Made by a program: the position numbers and the translations under genes
The notes under the pieces: model-generated
What the model was told of the DNA's origin: nothing
Seen by the model: the letters and a program-made list of their open reading frames with translations, nothing else
Databases searched by the model: none
Assembly: GCA_949775045.1 (NCBI GenBank)
Contig: OX459100.1
Location: forward strand, 19,789,268-19,853,267
DNA: 64,000 bases
Reading direction: 5' to 3'
Source of the DNA: Metridium senile
Taxonomy: Eukaryota > Cnidaria > Anthozoa > Actiniaria > Metridiidae
In this document: positions 1 through 10,266 of the stretch, piece by piece
Numbering within the stretch: the first letter of the stretch is position 1
Layout of the letters: every line of letters starts with the position of its first letter

Positions 1-107
1 GCTGCTGCTGCTTCTTCTTCTTCTTCTTCTTCTTCTTCTTCTTCTTCTTCTTCTTCTCTTCTTCTTCTTCTTCTTCTTCTTCTTCTTCTTCTTCTTCTTC
101 TTCTTCT
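1..107. repeat. (CTT)n microsatellite
   Basis: A few GCT units followed by uninterrupted CTT trinucleotides with a single slip near base 57. It is cut by the window edge, so its full length is unknown. From about 108 to 540 I see no gene, only degraded copies of the GACGCAGTCC core repeat near 148 and 517. Confidence 0.95.
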
Positions 108-540
108 TGTCGTACATTTTTTTAATTTCTTTCCTTGGAGATATTGACGCAGTCCATAACGTCCATAACAATTTTTACCCTTGTTATATATAGTACACTT
201 TAAGCCGTTAAAATAAAATAACTGATAAATAAATCACCTTTTTAACATCTCAATTCTTCTAGACTGTACACATGTGCCCTACTAATTGGGGAGACTCAGA
301 CACACACTCACTACCTCTTCGTTTAATTATTTTGCACACAATTCAGCTCACGTGTTCATTTTTGAGGAGGGAGGAAAACAGGATTACCCTCACTTAGAAG
401 TATGATACAGTCCACACTTTTGACAGCATGTTTTTATAGAAACATCGACGCAGAGATAGAGTACTGTATAGTTTTTCCGCTAGTTAAATATCTTTGCCTG
501 TATTTGTTTCCATGGAAACACTGACGCAGTCCACACTAGC

Positions 541-715
541 TTAAGGCTGGTTTTCACTAAGCATAAGCACAAGCACAAGCAAAAGATAGTTTCTTCTATT
601 TTTCACTTGACATAACCTGAAGCAGACATAAGCACTGATAAGCATAAGCATAAAAAAAACATGTTCGTTTTCTTGTGTTTACCTTATGCTTATGCCTAAT
701 GAAAACCAGCCTTTA
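541..715. mobile_element. MITE, TTA target duplication, AGGCTGGTTTTCA ends
   Basis: A 169-bp element (544-712) has terminal inverted repeats AGGCTGGTTTTCACTA / TAATGAAAACCAGCCT and is flanked on both sides by TTA. The subterminal parts are runs of CATAAGCA/CACAAGCA. A TWA target duplication with short ends is typical of PIF/Harbinger-type non-autonomous elements; that assignment is inferred. A relative with the same terminus lies at 32340-32589. Confidence 0.8.
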
Positions 716-1200
716 ACGGCTAGTCATTGTACATTTGATTTCCTTAGAATTTGTACATTTTTATTTAAAGCGTTTTCTTGTAAACCATGAATTGAGACAG
801 CGCTAGCCTTTGTAATTTTCACCGCTAAAATTGTCCTGCTTTGAGAGTCTAACCCCACTTACTTAAAAATTAAACCCGTTATTCTATAATTGGTATAAAT
901 AAGTGCATACTAGATGAATATAGATTGTTCAGATTTGCAACTCAAAATTGAAGTTATTTTCTAAAAGAAAACGTGATGTCTTTGAGTCTTTTTGCTCGCT
1001 GAGAAGCTATAATAACAAATACCATTGCAAGGGGCGCAACTTTGGCAGGATTTAAAGGAATTATTAGGTATAACGGCCAATCATAACACTAAACACTCAG
1101 ATTAATGGATTAATTGACAAACCTCATGTGGGTTTCAGCTTCAGTCGGCTCTTGGCCTTGGCAATTATAGCCACTCAAAAAATTAACTATATTTAGAGCA
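716..1200. other. AT-rich DNA without recognisable genes
   Basis: No open frame with protein-like composition and no repeat structure is visible in this stretch. Confidence 0.5.
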
Positions 1201-1201
1201 A

Positions 1202-1552
1202 CGTAAAAAAGAGGTTTACTGTAAAATGGTACCTTATACACCGTAAAAAGAGAGTGTTACTTACTGTAAAAATGGTAACTTATACACCGTAAAAAGAGAG
1301 TGTTTCTTACTGTAAAAATGGTAACTTGTACACCATAAAAAGAGTGTTTTTTACTGTAAAAATGGTATTTATACACCGTAAAAAGAGTGTTACTCACTGT
1401 AAAAATGGTAACTTATACACCGTAAAAAAGGGTGTTACTTACTGTAAAAATGGTAACTTATACACCGTATAAAAGAGAGTGTTATTTACTGTAAAACTGG
1501 TAACGTGTACACCGTAAAAAGAGTCAGAGTGTTACTGTAAAAAAAAACCTTA
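1202..1552. repeat. Satellite of about 44-47 bp units
   Basis: About seven degenerate direct copies. Each contains TTACTGTAAAAATGGTAA, then TTATACACCGTAAAAAGAG and GTGT. TGGTAACTTATACACC and ACTGTAAAA are the best conserved parts. The region has no coding potential. Confidence 0.85.
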
Positions 1553-2650
1553 TACCCCATTACAGAGGTGTAATTAACTGGCGTTTTTGACGTTATTTCT
1601 TTCAGTTGAGTTGCAAATGGATGCGCTTATAATTATTTATATATATATGATGTTTAATCAAGATTGTCCAATCATTCATGATTACAGCACAATTAATTAA
1701 TACATTCTTTTCAATTAATAATCATTTCTTTTCATAACAACATCAGTAAAAATAGATAATAATATGATTAAATCGTTACAAATAGCAGATTTGTAGTTAT
1801 TAGTATAACATTTAAATATATATTAATATCAAGGTCTTTAACTGAAAGCAGTTTCGAAAGTTATTTAAGTTCTGTTTCGTTTGATTGAGCTACAAACACA
1901 GCATGGTTTTCCCACGTTCTGCCGCGGCCACAAAGAGACCGTCAATCGCTTGAGGGGTAAACCGCTCACTATAGCATTCTCTTTCAACTTTATTTATAAA
2001 TCCTTCCTTTGCATACATTTAATAATCTTTTATATTGTCATATTAGATTGAAACGTCTATGCTAATAAAATAGACGATGGTAACAAAGCCGCCGACGCCT
2101 TCTTGAATATTTGAGGTGTAATTGATAGCAGGGTGATAATCAAACATATTATTGACTTCATATATTGCTTGATATCTTGATCTTAAATATAACTTACATT
2201 AGGAATAGCATAGGTTATCAATACAACATTTTAAAGACTTTAAGTTTCTGACGTTTTAATGAAGAATAAACATTCAAAAAGTCAGTACGTTTTTAAGGGT
2301 AAAATTCTTCTTACACGGTACATGTAGTTTAGCTTTGTTTATGTCAATTGTTTCCTTAGAAACACCGACGTGTTCTCTTGTTTACCGTCATATTATGTAC
2401 AGATATCATGTACTATATATACACCAGGGATTATAGGTATTAAAATATACAACTAGAGTCTGTGATATGTTATAAAATAGATTTTATTTACATTACCAAT
2501 ACTAAGAGATATTCACTTCACCCACTTATTTCAACACTTGGGATTTAGATAAAACTTGACTGGCTTGGGATAAATTACAAATGATTAGCGTAATCTACAT
2601 CCATGTTCGAATAATTAATTACAACTCGGTATTCATCACTCTGTTCCTGA
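1553..2650. other. Intergenic AT-rich DNA
   Basis: No convincing gene is present. A degraded copy of the TTTCCTTAGAAACACCGACG core repeat sits near 2350. The rest is AT-rich without visible structure. Confidence 0.5.
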
Positions 2651-2654
2651 GCAT

Positions 2655-2800
2655 ATGTAAAGTAAAAAATAGAGCTGTATTTTACGTCGGAAGTCCCTTT
2701 AGCCGAAGCTAGTCTTCCAGAGAGCCAACGGTGCGCTCATTTTACTTCCCTCTCTCAATCAGTGCTTCGTTTTACGGGTATTTAAAGCTACTAAAAGCTA
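2655..2800 (+). repeat. Dispersed repeat, copy 1 (pair at 25530-25665)
   Basis: The segment carrying AGCCGAAGCTAGTCTTC and CTCATTTTACTTCCCTCTCT reappears in reverse complement at 25530-25665. The two are about 140 bp long and diverged, which suggests an old transposon-derived family. From 2801 to 3947 I see nothing firmly coding. Confidence 0.75.
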
Positions 2801-3947
2801 CACGGAATGCCTATGTCTCCTCTGTTCTTACATTTGTCTCCAATCATTAATTCACACTGATTTTTTAAAACAATAAGCATACTGAAACTGATAGTTTTCT
2901 TTTAGAAGTGTAATAAACTAAGAACTAACTAAGAACTTTGTAAAACTGATCTCAAATCTATATATTTTCATTCTATGTATTTATAAATTTCGCTTTTAGA
3001 GAAGGGTATCCCAACAGAGCGAGGCTTCTATAGGGGTACCCATTTTTGTGCTGACTCATATCTTTTAAAAATTCACTCTTAGAAAATTTCCAGAAAAGTA
3101 TAGCGGAAAAACATTTTGTATAAAGTTTAATTTAAGTACATGTATAGAACGTCCAGACGTCAACTGCACGCTATCGTTTAAGACCTATTATAACACTTGG
3201 TACGTGTTATCATGTAACGTCTCTATAACTCTTCACCGAGTATAGATATATATATATATAATTTGTTTGTTATTTTCGTCATTTAGAAATTGTGTTTTAT
3301 AGAATGTAGCGCGCGCAAATCATTCAGTTTGCAGAAGAAGCCGAAACGTTCATTAACAGTTATCATATAGTTACAAGTTGTTGTATTGGTTTCAACTTTA
3401 TTCTACGTATATATATCCATCACTCAATAATTTAATTCAGGTTTCTAAATGATGATGATGATTGTAGTGTTGTTGTTGATGATGGTAGCGATGATCATGA
3501 TGGTGTTATCTTGGTTGGAGTGGATTCAATGTGTATGTATAGATAGATGTATAGCATTGTTATCAGGTCCTGTAAAAGTTCATTTTGCTTGTCTTTTTAT
3601 GTTGGAGCGTAAATGTTGCCTATTGATATTTTATAACCATTTATGCAAATGTAATAAAATCCTTCCGCATGAGTCCTTTGATATAAATGTTTTCAATAGT
3701 CGCATCTAATTTTGATCTTAGCAAGATACAGGTACCTCTTGAGTGCGCTGAACCATGGGAAAAAATGTATAGATGAGGCGTTAGTTATCATGAGATACTA
3801 AAGGATGTTACTATTGCCAATCATTTGATACTTTATCAATTCATTTTATGACCATTGGCTGTAACTAGACACGTTCCAATTCACAGGCATCACCGATGAT
3901 TGTTATTGATCAAGGTCGTGGCCTATCACTAGACCGTCTAAGTCAGG

Positions 3948-5291
3948 CTATTTCATAGCCATTGCCCCGTGTAATAAATGCTTTAGTTTCTTATCCTCAA
4001 CAAAGTCAATTGGCAATAAACCATTATCATCATCAGCAAAGACATCAGCTCCATAGCGTAATAACAACATTGTACAATCTAACTGTCCACTCTTTGCAGC
4101 CTCGTGCAGTGGTGAGCTACCATTCAACGCCTGTCTGTTTACCTCAGCACCCTTTTCTAGAAGCATCTTAACGCTCCCTACGTCTCCTTGACTTGCTGTA
4201 ACATGCAGTAGAGACAGCCCTGAGGAATTGAGAGCGTTGACATCGTTAATTTCTTTGATTTTCTCCAGGAGAAGTTCATTAGGGAGACTGGTTGTTAATC
4301 TGCTTGGTTTGTGATGATCTTTTTTCTTACAGTTATGGGTTCTGTGCTTGGTTGAGTTCACGGTCTGCTCCAGTAAATCAATAAACGTTGACTCATCGTG
4401 AGTGTTATTCATTCCATTAGCGTTGCCCTCTGAATGTAACGATGTATACGCAGAGTCATAGCTTGAAATCGAAGAATCAGACGATGAAGATGAAGCGCTA
4501 GAGAAGCGTTTCTTCCCCTTACACTTTTTACACACAGCTCTTTTAGGAGTTCGTTTATCCGTTCGAATCCCCGACTCTTCCGTTTTCCCTCCTCCTTCAT
4601 TTAATCGAACTTGTAGTTCTTTGTTGAACGTACTCCATAAATCCCCTAGAGAATCACTACTTGAAGTTGTATTCACTTGTTTTTCCTGTGAGCTGTTCAA
4701 CACTATTGATAATTGATTGCTTTGCAATTGATTGTCATCATTTTCACCTTCAATGTTGCGCTCTAAACTGATGTCAATTAGTGAGGCATCTGTGGTCTCG
4801 TTCGTTAATTCCCCTAACTTGTGTTCTATTACACCTTTAAGCGAGGGTCTTTGAGTAAAATACTTCTCTATTAAATCACTATGACCGGCTTTTACCATGG
4901 CCTCCAGTAGTATTATAATACAGTATAAGTTACTTGCTAGATCGATAGGTAATTGTCCTAGGTCATTTCTTACTGCTACGTCAGATCCCATACATACTAG
5001 ATATCTTAGTATAGAATAGTTGCCAGCCACAGCAGAGGCATGTAAAACGCTCCATCCCTCGTTATCTTGTATGTGGATATTGGCACCATACGCCACCAGC
5101 AACTGTACAAGTTTTAAATTTCCAATAAAACAGCTTCGTTGTAACGCAGTAAGTCCATCATCATCAAGCTCGTCAACTTCAAATCCAAGGCGATTATTTT
5201 GCAATAAAAATCTCAGTCTTGAAATATCTTTACTAGCAACGGCGTCGTGGAATATATCCTTCGACGTTTTCTTGACGGCAAACTTTAACAT
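3948..5291 (-). CDS. Ankyrin-repeat protein of the PP1-regulatory (MYPT/PPP1R27-like) type
   Basis: An intronless frame of 447 residues. Residues about 10-115 form ankyrin repeats with DGLTAL, NEGWSVLHASAVAGN and VRNDLGQLPIDLA, a spacing and wording close to the N-terminal ankyrin block of PPP1R12 (MYPT) and PPP1R27. Residues about 345-440 form a second block (SGLSLLHVTA, NGSSPLHEAAKSGQ). The linker is acidic and Ser-rich, with a basic CKKCKGKKRF stretch and a run of serines. MYPT-family proteins hold the PP1 catalytic subunit through an RVxF motif just before the ankyrins. Here only the weak match LKF lies at residues 2-4, directly after the start. An in-frame TAA about 60 bases upstream, with no other ATG between, supports this start. 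The lack of introns beside a heavily split neighbour suggests a retrocopy, but an intact frame argues that it is still functional. A role in targeting PP1 is inferred from family resemblance. Confidence 0.85.
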   Translation of the reverse strand: MLKFAVKKTSKDIFHDAVASKDISRLRFLLQNNRLGFEVDELDDDGLTALQRSCFIGNLKLVQLLVAYGANIHIQDNEGWSVLHASAVAGNYSILRYLVCMGSDVAVRNDLGQLPIDLASNLYCIIILLEAMVKAGHSDLIEKYFTQRPSLKGVIEHKLGELTNETTDASLIDISLERNIEGENDDNQLQSNQLSIVLNSSQEKQVNTTSSSDSLGDLWSTFNKELQVRLNEGGGKTEESGIRTDKRTPKRAVCKKCKGKKRFSSASSSSSDSSISSYDSAYTSLHSEGNANGMNNTHDESTFIDLLEQTVNSTKHRTHNCKKKDHHKPSRLTTSLPNELLLEKIKEINDVNALNSSGLSLLHVTASQGDVGSVKMLLEKGAEVNRQALNGSSPLHEAAKSGQLDCTMLLLRYGADVFADDDNGLLPIDFVEDKKLKHLLHGAMAMK

Positions 5292-5934
5292 CTTTGCCGT
5301 TGAGCGAACAACAAGTAAATGCGGTTTAGGTTCAGGTGGCCAGTGATTTTAACCCTGTAATCTAACACCTTGCATTATGATTGACAAGTCACACCAGATG
5401 TACTAATACGAGATGGTAATAGTTCAACGACATCCATTTATTTCGACAATCTTTTTGTCAAGACTTAACTCTTTTATGAGAATACAATAGATATTTGCAT
5501 AACCAGAAAGCTGTGACCAACTAATTTATATGCTTAGGAATGCTGTTGATGGTGGATGGTTTCCGTTATTGCTGTTTAGTGTAGTCTACTGTGTCGAGTG
5601 CTCTTTTCCCTTTTGCTTGATTGTCTTTCAATGTCTGTAGGTTTAGTACATTTCCTTGACGTCAAAGTACGATTCAGCCTACATCCCGAGGACTTTAAGT
5701 ATCATATTATGTTATTGTGTAAGACTCCCGCCCTCTTACAAAGAACAACAACTCAGTACTTAATGTAAAAGCTTCAGGTATAGAGCCAGTGATCCATTGC
5801 CTTGGCTTGAAATACTAAGATATTTACTCGCAAAGACTTGCTATTATTTATATATATACACTTACGGTAGTCATAGGGATTAACCGATGTTCAATTATCA
5901 AATACATGCGATACCTTAATTAATGTATTCATTA

Positions 5935-6135
5935 ATCCTTTTACTCCGACGAAGGGCTAAAGCTCGAAACGTCAGTAAAGAAGTAAAGTTAAGTTAGCAT
6001 TTTTGACGGTGTTACACATTTCATTAGTTACCTATAGTTTATATCAAACACCGACGCAGCCTATACTAGTTTACTCGCTAGCCGATCCATTTAGTAAAGT
6101 TAAGTCAACATTTTTTACGGTGTTACAAATTTCAT
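5935..6135 (+). repeat. Dispersed repeat family B (GGGCTAAAGCTCGAAACG / CGACGCAGCC)
   Basis: This copy contains CGACGAAGGGCTAAAGCTCG, AAACGTCAGTAAA, a GACGGTGTTAC block, TATATCAAACACCGACGCAG and CTAGTTTACTCGCTAG. Further copies lie at 12773-13110 (two orientations), 13335-13500 and 31505-31935. Its 3' core resembles the family A core of the arrays at 14030-14520 and 56287-56535. No protein is encoded. Confidence 0.8.
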
Positions 6136-6411
6136 TTGTATTATGAATCAGTTGCAGACATCAAGATTACCTAACTACCGTATGTTTCTTTACAAGTGCA
6201 AGAGACAGTCAGGGTTTATATGCTGTCGCAAATATTGCTCGTTAAATTCACACCCTCGACATGGCACCTAGTAAACATTTTATCAATTTTATATTTAAAA
6301 CAATATTAAATTAACCTCTGTATTAAGGACACTTTCACATTACGAACACCTCCATATTCCAGACCGTTTTCCTGGTCAAATGGTGTCTGTATTAAACAGT
6401 TTTTCTTAATG

Positions 6412-6674
6412 TATACACCTATTTCAATTATCGTTGTCCATCTGGAATTGTTGATCTGAGACCGATATGAATTGTGGGAGCTCGTTAAACTGCAAATACA
6501 CTATTGTAATCACGCTTAAATAATAATGTTTACTTCTGAAATACTGTTATCTGTAATTCAGCACCATTCAAACGTGATTAAAACAATGTATTTGGAATTT
6601 AATGAACTCCCACAGTCCTTATCGGTCTCAGATCAACCATTCCAGATGGACAACGTTAATTGAAATAGGTGTAT
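6412..6674. mobile_element. MITE with long terminal inverted repeats (ACACCTATTTCAAT ends)
   Basis: Roughly 55-bp inverted ends start TATACACCTATTTCAAT and include ATCTGAGACCGAT; the centre is unique. The outermost bases (ACCTATTTCAATAATCGTTG) are shared with the element at 15518-15818 and a fragment near 27470-27560. A TA-rich flank suggests a mariner-like TA target site; this is inferred. 6675-7580 shows no gene. Confidence 0.7.
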
Positions 6675-7581
6675 AACTAAAAACTTGTTGATAGTCTTCT
6701 CTCTCTTCATCAGGTATTTCATTAGTTATTACAGCTATGTAATCGTTTGTACAACCTTTGTTAACATATTTATCAAAACTGACGGATATTGACAGGGCTT
6801 CAATATCGCCAACTTGACATGCTGACATTTTAGAATATGTCATCTTCACTTAGAATAGAAGACATCTTTAGAATTGTAAATAGAGATTAATGATCTGGAA
6901 GACTTGCTTAAGCCCGTGCTGTTTAAAGGTGAAGTTGTTGACCTGTATGTTGGTTTTGTAGTTGGTTTTGTTGAGATACTCTAGTGGTAGAATAAACTGT
7001 GATTGTATATAGTAAAATTAAGTTAAATTAAATCGTCATTCTTTTTGTCTGCTGCTGTTGATGTTCAGGATGTTGCAGTTGTTGTTTTAATGTCGATGTA
7101 TGGTGCACTGAAACACTTTGTGAAGATGCGTTCTATTTGATTCTTGCTGTCCTAGCTATAAAAATAGCATTGCCATATCGATGTAGTGGAAAACTATTGA
7201 GATCAGTGCAAATATTGAAGTGTTTTAATTTAAGACTATTCAATTTCTTTTTTCTCTAAAAGAATACAAATCAGAATGAATCATTCATCAATGTTCTTAA
7301 AAGTATACAAGAACAAAACATTCTTGTGTAAAGTGACTTCTATTTTGAGTGTCTTTTGTTGACATTGGTTGCTAAGTAACAATAACCATGCTTTTGATGG
7401 TGATTGTTTGACAAGTTTTCTTTGTCCAGTAGATGTTTCTAGGTTGTGTTTTCTTTGGCAAAGTTTCCTTGCTCGTGCAGATGATTAAGCAAGTTTTCTT
7501 TGACAAGTTTTCGCTATTGTTATAACCAATGTTCTTCTCCACATGCAATTAAATGCCGGCTTTCTTTTGTCAAGGGCAAAT

Positions 7582-7647
7582 GTAGTCTCCCTCGCAGCCG
7601 TTATTAGTATCGGGCTTCCTGTCCCATAAGGGTTGCGAGGGAGACTA
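7582..7647. repeat. Short hairpin, TAGTCTCCCTCGCA ends
   Basis: A 66-bp palindrome with arms TAGTCTCCCTCGCA and TGCGAGGGAGACTA, probably a very short MITE or a solo foldback. Confidence 0.65.
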
Positions 7648-7654
7648 GAGCAAA

Positions 7655-8455
7655 TGGATCAAAACTTAAACAAAGGATGCATAATGCCTTGCGAGGAGAG
7701 TGCGTACACTGTCTGAGTTTTCTCCACCTACACTAGCAGTTTGATTTGTCGAGTATCTGTCAAGAAAGATATTACTCTTGTAGATAGATAAAAGAAATAC
7801 AACCTTCTTTTATCAAGGGCAATTGGTTCAAAAATTAAACATATGGATCCATAATCCCTTGCGGGGAGAGTGCGTACACCGCCTGAGTTTTCTCCACCTA
7901 CACGAGCAGTTTGATTTGTCGAGCATCTGTCAAGAAAGACATTACTCTTGTAGATAGATAAAAGAAATACAACCTTCTTTTATCAAGGGCAATTGGTTCA
8001 AAACTTAAACATATGGATCCATAATCCCTTGCGGGGAGAGTGCGTACACTGTCTGAGTTTTCCACCTACACTATAGCAGTTTGATTTGTCGAGCATCTGT
8101 CAAGAAAGACATTACTCTTGTAGATAGATAAAAGAAATACAACCTTCTTTTATCAAGGGCAATTGGTTCAAAACTTAAACATATGGATCCATAATCCCTT
8201 GCGGGGAGAGTGCGTACACTGTCTGAGTTTTCCACCTACACTATAGCAGTTTGATTTGTCGAGCATCTGTCAAGAAAGACATTACTCTTGTAGATAGATT
8301 AAAAAAAATACAAGCACAAAAATGCCTTTTTTCATCAAGGGCAATTGGTTCAAAAATTAAACATACGGGTCCATAATGCCTTGCGGGGAGAGTGCGTACA
8401 CCGCCTGAGTTTTCTCCACCTGTATCAGTACATGAGCAGTTTGTCCCCGGGTACA
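7655..8455. repeat. Tandem array of about 170-bp units
   Basis: About 4.7 copies. The landmark TTTGATTTGTCGAG recurs with 169-170 bp spacing (7742, 7911, 8081, 8251). Each unit contains CTTGCGGGGAGAGTGCGTAC and TCAAGGGCAATTGGTTCA. The last copy diverges after about 8440, where it joins the sequence GCGATGTTCTTGCCAGCCAA that is also found near 32868. Confidence 0.9.
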
Positions 8456-8704
8456 GCTGTGCGATGTTCTTGCCAGCCAAGCTTACTTTTAGCAACAAAG
8501 CAGAGTAAAAATGACCCTTAAAGTTACGGATTCATGTTACATAACTGCTTTTAAACCAAAACCCTAACAGTACCCTAAAAAAGTACGCACATGAACTATT
8601 TTCAACCCTAAAGATACGCCTATCACCCCTACCACTTGGACAAAGGGAGAACAGTTTGATTTGTCGAGCACCTTGCATGAAAAACATTACTCGTGTAGAT
8701 AGGT
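8456..8704. repeat. Dispersed composite repeat (related to 32700-33215)
   Basis: Blocks such as CAGCCAAGCTTACTTTTAGC, ACTATTTTCAACCCTAAAG and CACCCCTACCACTTGGACAA recur at 32720-33200, and in part near 24095. No intact coding frame is present. Confidence 0.65.
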
Positions 8705-9236
8705 AGAGTACAAATATGTGATAATAGCAGATAGAAACAAGTAAATCAATTACTAGAAAACACTGAATGGTTCGATTTATTATAAAAAGAGATCTCAGTA
8801 CTAGTGTCACATAGAGTACAAATATTTGATAATAGCAGATAGACACAAGAAAATCAATTACTAGAAAACACTGAATGGTTCGATTTATTATAAAAAGAGA
8901 TCTCAGTACTAGTGTCACATAGAGTACAAATATGTGATAATAGCAGATAGACACAAGAAAATCAATTACTAGCTAGAAAACACTGAATGGTTCGATTTAT
9001 TATAAAAAGAGATCTCAGTACTAGTGTCACATAGAGTACAAATATGTGATAATAGCAGATAGACACAAGAAAATCAATTACTAGAAAACACTGAATGGTT
9101 CGATTTATTATAAAAAGAGATCTCAGTACTAGTGTCACATAGAGTACAAATATGTGATAATAGCAGATAGACACAAGAAAATCAATTACTAGAAAACACT
9201 GAATGGTTCGATTTATTATAAAAAGAGATCTCAGTG
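8705..9236. repeat. Tandem array of 108-bp units
   Basis: Five copies. AGAGTACAAATATGTGATAA recurs at 8705, 8813, 8921, 9033 and 9141, so the period is 108 bp with one 4-bp slip. The units are almost identical, so the expansion is recent. On the minus strand they read as a hydrophobic open frame of repeated sequence, which I regard as non-coding. Confidence 0.92.
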
Positions 9237-9639
9237 CAATAATAAAATAAGGTGTGATATAAATAACAATAAATAGAAATACAAAACATACTAAAACGTC
9301 ATTATAAGTCGATATGCGAGTGCTTATGCAGCGAAAGTACATTCATCCAATGATATGAAAATATGGTGTAATACATTTAAAAAAAGACATTTTTTTTGAT
9401 AAAACTAGAGGCACTTAGTGCGTGTACTCAGGTATAGAGTAGTTGTGGTTTACCTGTGGCATTACGTCATGTGTAATCTCGACACAACGATAGACCCATA
9501 GATAGAAAAGGTAAACCTAGACTCAGGCTCCCCTGCGGGGTAGCCTGAGTAATTAGACGTACGTGAGCCGGCCGGTAACAAGAGAACAATTGAAGCGATT
9601 ACTTGTTTTGACTCGTTTTTAACTTCGCTTTTGAAAAGC

Positions 9640-10266
9640 TACTACGGTGCTACGACCGGGCTGTGGGTGTGCATAGCAACCAAATACCGCAACATAAGAG
9701 GTACTAATCACGTGACAATTAGTCACCAGACTACCGTGCTACGACGGGGCTGTGGGTGTGCATAGCAACCAAATACCGCAACATAAGAGGTACTAATCAC
9801 GTGACAATTAGTCACCAGACTACCGTGCTACGACGGGGCTGTGGGTGTGCATAGCAACCAAATACCTCAACATAAGAGGTATTAATCACGTGACAATTAG
9901 TCACCAGACTACCGTGCTACGACCGGGCTGTGGGTGTGCATAGCAACCAAATACCGCAACATAAGAGGTATTAATCACGTGACAATTAGTCACCAGACTA
10001 CCGTGCTACGACGGGGCTGTGGGTGTGCATAGCAACCAAATACCTCAACATAAGAGGTATCAATCACGTGACAATTAGTCACCAGACTACCGTGCTACGA
10101 CCGGGCTGTGGGTGTGCATAGCAACCAAATACCGCAACATAAGAGGTATTAATCACGTGACAATTAGTCACCAGACTACCGTGCTACGAACGGGCTGTGG
10201 GTGTTCATAGCAACCAAATACCGCAACATAAAAGGTACTAATCACGTGACAATTAGTCACCAGACT
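9640..10266. repeat. Tandem array of 89-bp units ending at the M13 stop codon
   Basis: Seven copies of an 89-bp unit with CTGTGGGTGTGCATAGCAAC, AATCACGTGACAATTAGTCA and CCAGACTACCGTGCTACGA. Each unit carries the perfect inverted repeat GTGAC-AATTA-GTCAC overlapping a CACGTG box. The last unit contains the complement of the final Trp codon and the stop of the M13 gene, so the array is the immediate 3' flank or 3' UTR of that gene. 9237-9639 holds no other feature. Confidence 0.92.
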
